Assembly: GCA_949358305.1 (NCBI GenBank)
Contig: OX442319.1
Coordinates: forward strand, 13,392,001-13,456,000
DNA length: 64,000 nt
Reading direction: 5' to 3'
Source of the DNA: Strigamia acuminata
Taxonomy: Eukaryota; Arthropoda; Chilopoda; Geophilomorpha; Linotaeniidae
Translations under genes and position numbers: made by a program
Part shown: positions 24,628 through 36,395 of the stretch, one piece after another
Layout of the letters: each line of letters starts with the position of its first letter
Numbering within the stretch: position 1 is the stretch's first letter
Notes under the pieces: model-generated
Seen by the model: only the letters and a program-made list of their open reading frames with translations
Told to the model about the DNA's origin: nothing
Databases searched by the model: none

Positions 24628-26218
24628 TGTGACGATTACCTTCTGGAGATAGCAATTGCTAAACTAAAGTGTGAACTATCCGTGTGAAAATGTAAAATAT
24701 GCAAACCTGATGTTCTCTCAAAACATATAACATTTATTCCGGTTTGAACCTTATATAAATACTATGCCTACAAGTGGCTAAAATGACGAGAAGTTAAACT
24801 ATACAGTTATTTGGCAAAAGCCCTGAAATAATATCATTTGAAGGCTTCAGTCATGCAATAAGAATTTGTAACGGTCTTATTGCTGTGACGTAAAAGATGT
24901 CATCTATGAATGGCTTTGGCTTCTAAATGGTCCGGGGTTTGGTTCTAAAAGGCGTGTAAATGGTTAGGCTGGGTGGGTTATATCCGAGAGGTGCGGTTGA
25001 CTTTTCTGTATCGTCACACACATCGCATCGCAGATAATTATTGTAATCAATAATTACCGCGAGATGTAACAATGTGAGAATAAATATTCATATTAATTCT
25101 ATGGAATTAATCATGATATTTTAGAGTCACAAACTTAACTAAAACTATGAAAATAAGTAAAATATATTAAAATAGCGCCGAGCTATTTTTTGCCCCGAGT
25201 GCAATCAACATCTAAGTTAGACTTAAATGTTCCGTCAAACCAATAACGAATTGAATCGAAATATCTCGCAGGAAAGGTTATCCATCGCCGGGAAATTACT
25301 CCACTCGGTCCTGGCTGGCGGGAGAGTAACCGGGAAATGACTCCGCGTCGATCACTCTGATAATGCGTCTGTGAAATATAAATACTCCACTCTAGATTCT
25401 ACATTACCAATGCGTCTGTGAATTTTACTCCACTCTAGATTCTGCACTCTACAACGGAATGTTGGCATGAAGCTGGAGGGAGTGCGTCTGTGGGTTGTAC
25501 CCCACTCTAGATACTACACTTAAATGTGTCTGTGAATCTCTCCACTCTAGTTACTACATTTCTACAACGGAATGTTGGCATGAAGAGGCGGGCAGTGTGT
25601 CTGTGAGTCTTCTACCCACTCTAGATACTTACACTAAATACAAAGTATTTCTACAACGGATTGTCGGAACGCAGAGAAGTATAATATGTGCTCAAGTAAT
25701 ATCAGTATCAAACAAAAACAGAACAAGAGCGAGCTATATCCGTTTTGCAGGGGGATATATACTCGGTGAGGAGAATAGCTGTTCAGTGATCCAATGGGAT
25801 CACTGGGCAGTCAAATCCATCCAATCCCAGATCATAGGAAGTGGATACTCAGGACATAGTCTTCTACTAGGTCCAAAACAGGAACTGGATACGCAGGACA
25901 CATTTTGGATTAAGTCCTTTTGACTATAATCCAAAAGGAGTCCAACTCACAGTGGGTGATGGGGGGTGACTTCACCAGGTGTAGAGTTTGCACATAATTC
26001 AATAGAATTATGTGACAAATAAATCAACTAGTTTTTAAACATCCAAAAGTATTTAAAAGTGTCTAAAGTTGCAGTGGAATAAAATATAAATAGTAATTTA
26101 TATTTTATTCACTCAAAAATTGTCGAAATTTGAATTTACCGCTAAAACGCATCAGCGCCATCTATTGGTGAAGTAATCGTCCTATACTAACAAAGTGTAT
26201 GACAGTGTAACCGTCACA
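24628..26218 (-). repeat. 5' LTR of the Gypsy element
   Basis: 1591 nt with the same ends and the same internal repeat block (25364-25667) as the 3' LTR; no mismatch was seen by eye. As the sense 5' LTR it should carry the element's promoter. The untranslated leader runs from 24627 to 23747 on the minus strand. Confidence 0.97.
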
Positions 26219-28573
26219 AGTGAATCATTTGTTGGAAAGGTCCTGACAGCTAATTTTGAAAAAAACTACGCCCTTATGTGCTCTAAACCTACGCATGAAG
26301 TAAATTAAATAAATTACAATTGCACAAATTATTAATTATAAAATAATTTTGTTTTCTCTGTGCACTTAGCTGATTTTGAGATCCCATGATACAGGAAAAT
26401 ACACTACAATATCAGTGGTATATGCTGGTTCAAGATCAAAAATAAATTTCAGTTATAATAAAGTAAGACATTTACAGAAGAACTTGAAATTCTTACGCAA
26501 CATCTTATTAGAGTATGTGTTTAATTCTAGTTCATATTCCTTAATTCACCAATTAATTCATGCTCTTCTGAAGACGAATTCACAGAATGCTATCGTAAAT
26601 GCTTATTTAAAAATATTAAAAAGAAGGTAACATGCAGGTAAGTTTATAAGAACATGGTGACAATGCTTCTTGTTTGGTACTGGTATCACAACTAAAAAGC
26701 TAATGCATAATCTTCTACATAAACACTAGATTTCCGTTCATGAAGATAGATTTACCACTTTGTAAATGTACAAACGATGCATTAAAGAAATACAAAACTG
26801 TTTTGAAGTTGATTGGAAGCCTGGATGCAATTGCTCAATGCCTATGTCAACGTCCGTGTCAACAAATAACCTTTACAACAGATATTGATGCTGACACTGC
26901 ATATAATAAAACGATGACTCTATCATTAGCAATAACTAATGAGAAAATCACTTCATACGAAGAACGGTACACTTACGATGTCATTGCCTTACTATCAGAT
27001 TTAGGAGGCAATCTGGGCCTGTTCCTTGGTCTATCCGTAATCTCACTACCTCATGTCATTTGGTATCGAAGCAAATGTAGTCTTAGGAAAGGTTAAGTTA
27101 ATGTTCATATTAGTTATTGCAGGATTTACTTCATATTGCCTGTATATCCGTTTCAACAACTACATTAATGAACCGGTAACAACAATCGTCAGAATAGTTG
27201 GCCGGAACTACACCAAATATCCTTCAGTCACCCTCTGTGGTGAAGTACAAAATGAAGAGATGGACAGAGCCAGATTGCACTTACTGAAACATACCAATAA
27301 GACTTGTAATAACATATCACCCTGGCATTTGTTCAATAACAAATTGTCAGTGGAAGACATCTGGAAATCACTTGATATCCAAAAAAGATTTACTGCTTTC
27401 CAGGTTGTGACCTTAATAAGGCATATTTGTAAAAACATAAACAACAACAAAAATGGTTTTATTTTTATAGGAAACACCAGTGAATGTTACTGCACTTCCA
27501 TTTGGTAATTGTCCACAAGTGAAGAATGGTAATTTACAAAATTAATTTCTTTTAGTTCCCACCCTTGAATTGCCTTCTTGTTGACGCATTTGAAAATACA
27601 TTCTGACCATTCTACTGTTTTTCAGAAGAAATAAATATTTTAAACTCTCCAATTAAGATTGCTATTTTAAACTTAATTTCTTCAGAAGTATGTGATCAGC
27701 AGCTAAAGGTAAGGTGAAACATTTTCACACAAAATCACCCAACACTTGACTAGGCAGCGGCAATTTTTTTGGCCAGGATTGTACATATACCGCACAAATT
27801 ATAAATATAATTATTTTTCATTATGATAATATTCAGCTATTCCTAAATAATCAGGAAGAGGGAGTTAACATTTTGACACCCTTGACTGTAAGCTATGGAT
27901 GGCTCAATGTTGTAGCGCTTCGAGAATCTAAGGTAACAAATTAAATAAGTTATACGAATGCCCAAAATAAACTTTCTTTTATGAAATAGACCGTGCAAAG
28001 AAATACAAAGCGTAATCCATGTGAAGAGAACAAAAGTGTCTATTTTCAGTGCAAAAATGCTTGTTTGCACAACAGTTTATTTCAAAGTGTTAACTGCAGG
28101 TAAACTTGTTTACATGTTTCACTTTTTTCATTCCTCAGAGGATAAGCTACAACTAATTGTAGGTTTGTTTCAGATTACCATACATGGTAAAACCTAATTT
28201 ACTGGTTTGCAATACTGCAAGTGACATTACCACCGCTCATTTTGTGTACCTAAATAATTTTCAGAAGAATCAAAAACAATGCAAATGTAAACAACCTTGC
28301 GAAAATATTTTTTATAAATTTATGTTTCGGGGCAATAAATTACCAGTAAATCATATAACTATAATAAAATTGAAATTTGGTGATAGTTTCATAGAGACTA
28401 TAACAGAGAAAGAGACGTATACATTATCTCAATTCTTAAGCGATTTCGGTAGCATTGTGGGACTTGGTTTGGGACTGTCACTACTGTCTCTGCACATTTG
28501 GATTTTAAACGCTTATAAGATGGTAAATAATATAAAAATGCGTTGTCGATTATGCACTCTAATAAGACCATGA

Positions 28574-29890
28574 AATATTACTTCAATAAAGGCAACAACA
28601 CAACCGAATATTATAAATCTCTAGTGTTACAAATTTACATTTAATTGTTCTGAGTATGTAAATGAGCTAAAGTTGGGCTCAGTTTATTCAATTTTAAACT
28701 TTGTATTTTAACACCATGGTGTAACTCATTTTAAATTATTGAGAAATGGTTTGTTGTCAAAATAAATTTTAATTAATGCACACTGTACATGGCATAATAA
28801 AAAATATTTTACGAAAAACATTAAAAGGTTGTACGCAATCACGTGTAAATGCGCAAACATTGCCTTGACCAGCGGATACCAACAATATGTTCTCGATTTA
28901 TCGTTGAATTTTAACCTTAAATTATTGAGTTACGTGGGCAGATTTAAAAGTTTCCAAAGTTCTTCTAAGAAAATAGGGCCCCATCTGGCTATGGGAGCCT
29001 AAAAATACCATTAAAAGATTTTTTACAAGAATTCATTCCAAGAATTCTATGAAAAAAGATTTTTTTTTTTCAAAATACACCCCAAAACACTAACATGAAA
29101 GGTTACATCACGTTAGGGGTACGTGCAACTAAACAACTCCTATTGGTCGTTTTTCCCTACTTACGTTATTACCACATTATTTTTTCTATGAATATGTAAA
29201 TTAGTTAGAGATTAGGTTAGGAAGAATGGAGGATATTTTAGGTGACAGGGGATGGAAGCTGAACTGGTCGCAATCACGGAGTATTTGTGCATGATAATTC
29301 CATTTCTTTCATTTAACCAACGAATTGTGGTTGTGACCCCCTTACCGTATTTAAACATAATTTAGCATTTACTCACATTTTGGGAGATGGATGCTTCACC
29401 TAAAAGTGTTTATGACACTTGAAAGTCTGATCCGTCGATCGAATGTTCGAAACGGCCATTTTGAATTTGGTTGGAAAAACCAAAACCCGACATAAACCCC
29501 TAACGTCATAAGTCATACGTCATACCCACCAAAATCCAAACTATTATATAGCAGAAATAACAAAAAAGCTTCAAAAGGACATCGTAATGTCGTTAAAATG
29601 TCACAACTTGAAGACGACTAAAAGACGACTTTTGAAAACGCCCGTCACAGTTGATAAAATTGAAACTTTTAGACACAAAAGTTCAGTTTTTAGTCGAAAA
29701 TTGAAATTTTATTATTTTAACTGTAACTAAATGTGTCTAAACACCAAAAAATTAGCCAACAACGTCGGATTAAGCGTTGTTGGTGTTAGATCTTGAATCA
29801 ATTCAAATTCTGATGTGAAAATTACTGAAATGAATCAATTTCTGTAGTTATTTCTAAGAATAAAAAGCAATTGTACTTTTTATGGGTAAA
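28574..29890. repeat. Duplicated 3' flank of copy 3
   Basis: No gene. AATAAA follows the copy 3 stop (near 28582). This flank matches the flank of copy 4 and its continuation (36178-36390, 37960-38025, 39596-40135) once the two insertions there are removed, and it runs into a truncated CIB gene just as the copy 4 flank runs into the intact one. It contains the hairpin-like motif AACAACGTCGG...GTTGTTGG near 29758-29785, which also occurs near 240 and 40010. Confidence 0.75.
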
Positions 29891-30154
29891 TTACCTAACA
29901 AAATCCGGTGCTCGAGATATGACTTGTTCAAACTCTGTGACAGAGAGTTTGCCGTCGTCGTCCACGTCCGATTCTTCCAAAACCTATAAAAATCAATTTT
30001 AAAAATCAATCAAAAATCAATAAATTCAGACTTTTCTCCGGTATCACCTTTTCGCAGACCAAACTGATGGCTTCGTTGTCCAATTCGTTTCTGGTCAAGG
30101 CGCGCACGGTTTTCTCCAGGTCGTGGACTGCGAGAAAATTGTCGCTGTCGTAAT
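29891..30154 (-). pseudogene. Truncated CIB gene duplicate (last two exons)
   Basis: Contains copies of the last two exons of the CIB gene at 40136: 30048-30154 (107 nt, first canonical EF-hand) and 29891-29983 (93 nt, last EF-hand to stop). Both are still open and almost unchanged, and the intron borders remain (donor GTGATA instead of GTAGAA). Upstream, intronic sequence like 40400-40590 jumps directly to sequence like 41340-41400, so exons 3-4 are deleted, and similarity stops before exons 1-2. It cannot make a full protein; it marks one end of the duplicated DEG/ENaC block. Confidence 0.9.
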
Positions 30155-30504
30155 CTTAAGCGCAAGAGAAATGGTGTGAGCGTGCGATTAAATAAGGCAC
30201 ATCCAAAACTCGGTATAAACCGATTCATAAACCGATCAAGTCGTGGTTTTGGTTTTTCCAGTTTTTGGTGATGGGTTTTTGGCAAAAAAAACAAATATGG
30301 ATTTCTATTTCTCATAAAAATTCCTTAAAATCGCATAAAAACCAATTGAGATTCAATGACATCATTATTTGCCGACAAACAAGTAAGCTTATAATTGAAA
30401 TTTCCTTATAGAACCAGACAAAATAACCGTTTCACGCTGGCACCGTGAATGGTCGTCGTAGATAGTCTTCACTAAATCCCATTTTATTCTTGGATAGAAA
30501 ATAA

Positions 30505-30888
30505 ATGATGCGTTCACTCGCTGTTTATTGCATCATTACCGTTGCTGGAGTTTACGCACGAGGACCAGAAACTGACAACGAAAAGTGGAAACAGTGTAAT
30601 GCCAAGCTACACAACAGTTCAGGCCTTATTAGTCTCCAATTGAACCAGTAAGAATTGACAGTAAGAAAGTTAATCCAAAAAACATGAAAAAAAATTTTTT
30701 TTTAGTACTAATTTCCTAGTGACAAAGAGCAGTACTGTTTGCGCACAATGCACGATGGAGAACTTTGCAAGCATCAAGATAGCTCGAGTTGCAGATCCCA
30801 AAGTAATTTCGAAAAGCGATGGAAAAGCAATCGTTCATGAGCTGAAATTAGATTTCACACAGCTAAATATAACATGTTATTGCACGAG
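30505..30888 (+). CDS. Small secreted Cys-containing protein, 5' exons only
   Basis: Two exons, 30505-30647 and 30706-30888, with GT/AG borders (donor GTAAGA, polypyrimidine T-run and TTTAG acceptor) and an open frame of about 108 residues. The protein starts MMRSLAVYCIITVAGVYA, a clear signal peptide, followed by a Cys- and Asn-glycosylation-rich stretch (KQCNAKLHNSSG, VCAQC, LNITCYC). Exon 2 ends in a good donor (AG|GTAAGC), but that donor lies inside a 45-bp palindrome and I find no further exon before the copy 4 flank. This may be a gene truncated by rearrangement. I do not recognise the family. Confidence 0.5.
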
Positions 30889-30923
30889 GTAAGCATATGG
30901 ACCATATGCTTACCTCGTGCAAT
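30879..30923. repeat. Perfect 45-bp palindrome over a splice donor
   Basis: The left arm 30879-30900 begins ATTGCACGAGG and ends CATATGG. The right arm 30902-30923 is its exact 22-nt reverse complement, with one A between them. The left arm covers the end of exon 2 and the donor of the secreted-protein fragment, so the right arm is an inverted copy of that junction. Confidence 0.97.
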
Positions 30924-32893
30924 TCCCCATCGCATTAGATTGTGTACAATAATTGTACAATCTAAGGTGATCTAAATTTCACATTTGTGATATCTACGGT
31001 AAGTAAGTCACGAACCACTCATTACAATTCTCAGAAACCTCATAAATTTTTTTACTTAGTAATTACTTGTCAACTTTCACAAAACATCAATACAGCTGCA
31101 ATGCAGTGTTTATGAGTGGATCGAGTGCCACGTTTTCACCTGAGTGGACTTAAAAACCGTATGTATTTTTTCATGTCTATATTCAATTCAATAAGTGCTT
31201 ATGGGAGAGATATTCAATCATATTCGAGTTATGCAAATCTGGATTTGCAAAATAACATTCAAATTTATGTGAATGCCATTCTCTCAATACTACCAATTGT
31301 CAGTATTTCAACAAGAATGTAATTATCACGTGGTTTTAAATTCTGTTTTTTTTCTTAATGAAGTTAGTGAAGTTAATGAAGTTGCATTATTTTCGGATTG
31401 CTGTGACAACCCAAGTTACGACATTAGTCCGAATGCACGGGAACGTGTTTTGAAAGGGTCCTGAATAGACCCATCAGAACCAGCAGTGTAGCGTGGGTTG
31501 CCATCAACTCGAGCAAAACTGATATTGTGCTCCCCTATCCAGTTAGTATTCCCTTCCACCTCGGCCCAAGAGGCGCCCTCTATTAGAGCTCTGAATTTCA
31601 TGGGCCCCTAATTCCAAAAATAAAAGATTGTGACGGTATGGTGAAATGGTCTTACCCACGGTAGCCTAGGGTGGGACACATTCTCACATAAAATAAGACA
31701 AGAACTCCAGATTGTTGGGTTGTTGGCCTTTAATCGGAGTCTCCGGTCTACCCACGTGTTGGCAAAGGCACGCCACACTAGCAACTGAGCTGTCGCACGC
31801 AGGGAGGGATACCCCGTACGGCCCATACAACCACTCGTGGAGGCTGTGGTGGATACGACATCTCACCACTGAGCGTCGCACTGGTGAATAGGGGGGAGAG
31901 CAGAGTCAGCACAAAGCACGACTGCTCTTGCTGGCTTCAGGACTTCACTTCACATGTCTGTCTCAGTTGAGACAGAGCACTTTTTTCTTTCCCTGCACAA
32001 CTTAGCTTCCTCTTTCTCAGTACAGGATAATCCAAATCCGCAAAGAGGAATAATCTTAGGGTTATTGGGCAGAGTGTGGTAGTGCCACAGGTCACACACG
32101 AGTGGCCAAGCGGACACAAGATTAAGAAAATGCAAAGAAGCACAGTCTATACTGTGCCGCAGCATAGAACTACGGGTATATCCGGAGTGAGATGAAGGAA
32201 TGTTTGGTTTGTTTATTTAGATGAGGTAGTGTGAGTTGAGAGTGAGGTTTTGTTGTTGTTTGTATTTGCTGTGAGTATTGGTTTGTGATCCCAGAATTAT
32301 GAGGTACTGTATGTTGTGAGAACATAGATTCCAACTTCCAAAAAGTTTACTGAAATACGGATATACTGCTGTTGCTTCTGTGTTGCTGTTGCAGTTTTTA
32401 TAACTTACCATAATATTTATTTATTTATTTATTTATTTATTTCACAGCCCAAAAGAGCAAAAAAGGGGGGAATACAAAAAGGGAAATACTAGATGAAACG
32501 AGGAGATTAATATTTTATGTGTTTACACTTTCATACCAAAATTATAAATTCGATTTGGAAGAAACCTGTCAGGAGAAAATAATAACACGGAAAATAAAGC
32601 ATGGTTATGACAAGCTAGAATTAAAAAACACGAAGTCTTTGAGATGTTTTTGGGATTTGAGTTGGATTTCAAGAAAATCATAGAAGTCCACCTGTCTCGT
32701 ATTTTATGGATTATTATTAAGATCATCTTGGTACGGTTAATGTCTATGAGAAATCGGTCGACTCGAGTGTAGAATAAACACAAAGCGACATCGTCAAAAT
32801 GTTAGAAAATAATCAAGATGTTTTGCTTTTCAATTTGGTCGTTAGACTACAAATTTGGAAACGACGAGATTGCCTTTGGATTGAACTATAATA
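30924..32893. repeat. Duplicated 5' flank of DEG/ENaC copy 4
   Basis: No gene. Matches the flanks of copies 1 and 3. Positions 31500-31800 are shared with copy 3 only. Positions 32410-32515 hold an insertion that starts with a (TTTA)n run and is missing from the other copies at the same point; a poly-A-like tail in reverse suggests a small retroposed fragment. From 32520 to 32893 similarity to the other copies is close. Confidence 0.65.
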
Positions 32894-35800
32894 ATGCAGA
32901 GTAATTATTTGATGGGGAGACGTGGAGAGATGAAAAGAAAACTCCGCTCCACGATTTGCCAGTTAATGGCGGACGATGCCAACAAACCCAACTGCGATTT
33001 AATTGGTTTGGATGATTTTGTAAACAGTAGGAAACTTTGGAGCAAACGTCACATCTTTTGGCTGCTTTTATTCTTATTTTGCACGTGCATGTTCACATAT
33101 CAGACATACGATAGAATAATGCATTACTTAAGTTATCCTACAGCTGTTGACGTAACAAGTAGATCGGAGAAAGTTAAGTTACCCGACTTAATGGTCTGTA
33201 ATCCAAATACAAAGAAAATGAACAGATTTTTGGAAGAAATTGAGAAATCGAATGAACAAAAATCGATATTAGCACAATGCCCAAACCATTTGGAAGATCA
33301 AACGGAATCAGTGATGAACACTGAAATCGCAACTTGTGATATGGATAAACTTTGGAAAGCAACTAACAATAGTGATGACATAGTCAGCGTGAAAATGAAA
33401 GTAAAAAATAAAAATTACTATAAAGCACAAGTTGAGTAAAAAATCACAATTTCAATCGTTTTTGTATAGGTATATTCAAATGATACTGTTGTTCAGACAG
33501 AAACTAACAGCCCGTTCGGAATATGCTCAACATTTCAATTTTGTAACTACAAACAACCATTTGTCAGCACTTATTTTATTACACTAATTTATCTACACTT
33601 TTTTATTGACACAGCTGAAGCTAAAAGTGAATCATTTGTTGGAAAGGAACTGACAGCTAATTTTGAAAAAAACTACGTCCTTATGTGCTCTAAACCTATT
33701 AATGGAGTAACTTAATAATAAATTACAATTGCAAAAATTATTAGTTATAAAATAATGTTGTTTTCTCTGTGCACTTAGCTGTATCTGAAATTCCATGATA
33801 CAGGAAAATACACTTATATATCATCTCTATTTGCTGGTTCAAGATCAAAAATAAATTTCAGTTATAATAAAGTAAGATTTTTACATAAGAACTTGAAACT
33901 CCTATGCAAAATCTTATTATGCGTTTAATTCTATCTAGTTCATATTCCTTAATTCACCAATTAATTCATGCTCTTCTGAAGACGAATTCAAAGAATGCTA
34001 TCGTAAATGCTTATTTAAAAATATTAAAAAGAAGGTAACATGCAGGTAAGTTTATAAGAACATGGTGACAATGCTTCTTGTTTGGTACTGGTATCACAAC
34101 TAAAAAGCTAATGCATAATCTTCTACATAAACTTAAGATTTCCGTTCATGAAGATAGATTTACCACTTTGTAAATGTGCAAAAGATGCATCAGAGAAATA
34201 CCAAGCTGTTATATACTGGATTGCAAACCTGGATGCAATTGCTCAATGCCTATGTCGACGTCCGTGTCAACAAATAACCTTTACACCAGATATTGAAGTT
34301 GGCACTGCAGATAATGAAAATACGACGACTATATCATTAGCAATAACTAATGAGAAAATCACTATATACGAAGAACGGTACACTTATGATGTCATTGCCT
34401 TACTATCAGACTTAGGAGGCAATCTGGGCCTGTTCCTCGGTCTATGCGTAATCTCACTACCTCATGTCATTTGGTATTTGTATTATGTTGCATCACATAT
34501 TCACAAAAAAAGTACCGACAGTAAGATCAGCCATCTGTATGAGCTGAGCAAAAAGAAAGTGCTCGAAAGTGAAGGGAAAACCGAAGAAAATAGAGTCTTA
34601 GGAAAAGTTAAGTTAATGTTCGTATTAGTTATTGCAGGATTTACTTTATATTGCCTGTACATTCGTTTCAACAACTACATTGATGAACCGGTAACAACAA
34701 TCGTCAGAATAGTTGGACGGAACTACACCGAATATCCTTCAGTCACCCTCTGTGGTGAAGTACAAAATGAAGAGATGGACAGAGCCAGATTGCACTTACT
34801 GAAACATACCAATAAAACTTGTAATAACATATCACCCTGGCATTTGTTCAATAACAAATTGTCAGTCGAAGACATCTGGAAAACACTTGATATCCAAAAA
34901 ACATTTGTTGTTATGCAAGATGTAACCTTAATAAGGCATATTTTTAAAAACATAAACCATAACAAAAATTGTTTTATTTTAATAGATAGTACCAATGAAT
35001 GTTACTGCACTTCCATTTGGTAATTGTCCACAAGTGAAGAACGGTAATTTACAAAATTAATTTCTTTTAGTTCCCACCCTTGAATTGCTTTCTTGTTGAC
35101 GCATTTGAAAATTTATTCTGACCATTCCACTGTACTTCAGTAAAAACAAATAAATCAAGCAGTCAACTTATTGTTGCATTTTATAATTTACCTCCTCCAG
35201 AAGTATGTGACCAGCAGTTGAAGGTACGCTGAAACATTTTCACACAAAATCACCAAACACTCTGCAGACAACGCACAAAATCTTAATGCTGCTATCAACT
35301 GTAGTGTGATAAATAATTATTTAATATTAAAGATTTATTTTTATATAAAATAAAAATAGAAAAAAAATACTCTATGTACATTTAGTAGTACAGTATAAAT
35401 TATAAATATAATTATTTTGATTATGATAATATTCAGCTATTCCTAAATAACCAGGAAGAGGAAGTTAACATTTTGACACCATTAACTGTAGGCTATGGAT
35501 GGGTCAATGATGTAACGCTTCGAGAATCTAAGGTAACAAATTAAATGAATTAAGTGAATGCCAAAAATAAACTTTCTTTTATGAAATAGACCGTGCAAAG
35601 ACATACAAAGCGTAATCCATGTGAAGAGAACAAAAGTGCCTATTTTCAGTGCAAAAATGCTTGTTTGCACAACAATTTATTTCAAAGTATTAACTGCAGG
35701 TTAGTACACTTGTTTTGATGTTTCACTTTTTTCATTCCTCACAAGATAAGCTACAACTAATTGGAATTTTGTTTCAGATTACCGTACATGGTAAAACCTA

Positions 35801-36177
35801 ATTTGCCGGTTTGCAATACTGCAGGTGACGTTACCACCGCTCATTTCGTGTACTTAAACAATTTTCAGACGAACAAAAAACAATGCAAATGTAAACAACC
35901 TTGCGAAAATATTTTTTACCAATTTATATTTTTGGGCAGTATTTTACCAGCAAATCATGGAACTATGATAGTATTTAAATTTGGTGATCGTTTTACAGAG
36001 ACTATATCAGAGAAACAGGCATATTCATTATCTCAATTCTTAAGCGATTTCGGTAGCATTGTGGGACTAGGTTTGGGACTGTCACTACTGTCTCTCCACA
36101 TTTGGATTTTAAACGCTTATAAGATGGTAAATAATATGAAAACGCGTTGTCGATTGTGCACTCTAATAAGACCATGA
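32894..36177 (+). CDS. Double-module DEG/ENaC (pickpocket-like) channel, copy 4
   Basis: Same 11-exon, two-module structure; 800 residues. Exons: 32894-33400, 33470-33542, 33615-33706, 33779-33871, 33939-34045, 34138-34921, 34986-35043, 35141-35223, 35437-35532, 35590-35699, 35778-36177; every join is in frame. The N-terminus has six extra residues (GRRGEM after MQSNYLM) compared with copies 1 and 2. Module 1 filter reads GLFLGLC: the GxS serine is Cys here. Module 2 keeps GLGLGLS. The ectodomain exons 5 and 10 show the family's paired Cys pattern (C..EDEFKECYRKC; C.ENKSAYFQCKNAC). Most divergence from copy 1 lies in exon 8 and the middle of exon 11, both extracellular. AATAAA lies at about 36189. 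Confidence 0.88.
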
Positions 36178-36395
36178 AATATTACTTCAATAAAGGCAAC
36201 AACACAACCGAATATTATAAATCTCTACTGTTACAAATTTACATTTAATTGTTCTATATATGTTAGATGAGTTAAAGTTGGGCTCAGTTAATTTAATTTT
36301 CAACTTTGTATTTTAACACCATGGTGTAACCCATTTTAAATCATTGAGAAATGGTTTGTTGTCAAAATAAATTTTAATTAATGCACACTGTACTT

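Larger units (their letters stand above)
15401..26218 (-). mobile_element. Full-length Gypsy/Ty3 LTR retrotransposon
   Basis: A 10,818-bp element on the minus strand, inserted in exon 3 of DEG/ENaC copy 3. Target duplication is AGTG (15397-15400 and 26219-26222); ends are TGTGAC...GTCACA. Order in the sense direction: 5' LTR (24628-26218), tRNA-Gln primer site, gag, slippery site with hairpin, pol (protease, RT, RNase H, integrase), polypurine tract, 3' LTR (15401-16991). There is no env-like third frame. Both LTRs are 1591 nt and I found no difference by eye; gag and pol lack stops, so the copy is young and perhaps active. Confidence 0.97.
14827..28573 (+). pseudogene. Broken double-module DEG/ENaC gene, copy 3
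   Basis: Exons by homology: 14827-15171, 15241-15313, 15386-15400 continued at 26223-26299, 26370-26462, 26531-26637, 26730-27406, 27471-27528, 27626-27708, 27837-27932, 27990-28099, 28174-28573. Three lesions destroy it. Exon 1 has lost about 150 nt encoding TM1 and now reads into TAG near 14956, at a short AGTAGGAAAC duplication. Exon 3 is split by the Gypsy element. Exon 6 lacks 104 nt of the inter-module linker near 27066, which shifts the frame. All other exons, splice sites and module-2 frames are still good, so the decay is recent. Module 2 alone could still be translated if transcribed from a new promoter, but nothing shows that it is. Confidence 0.92.

Noticed and set aside
15401-26218. 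Possible env gene, making the element an errantivirus
   Set aside because: No third long frame between pol and the 3' LTR; 16992-17420 is non-coding.
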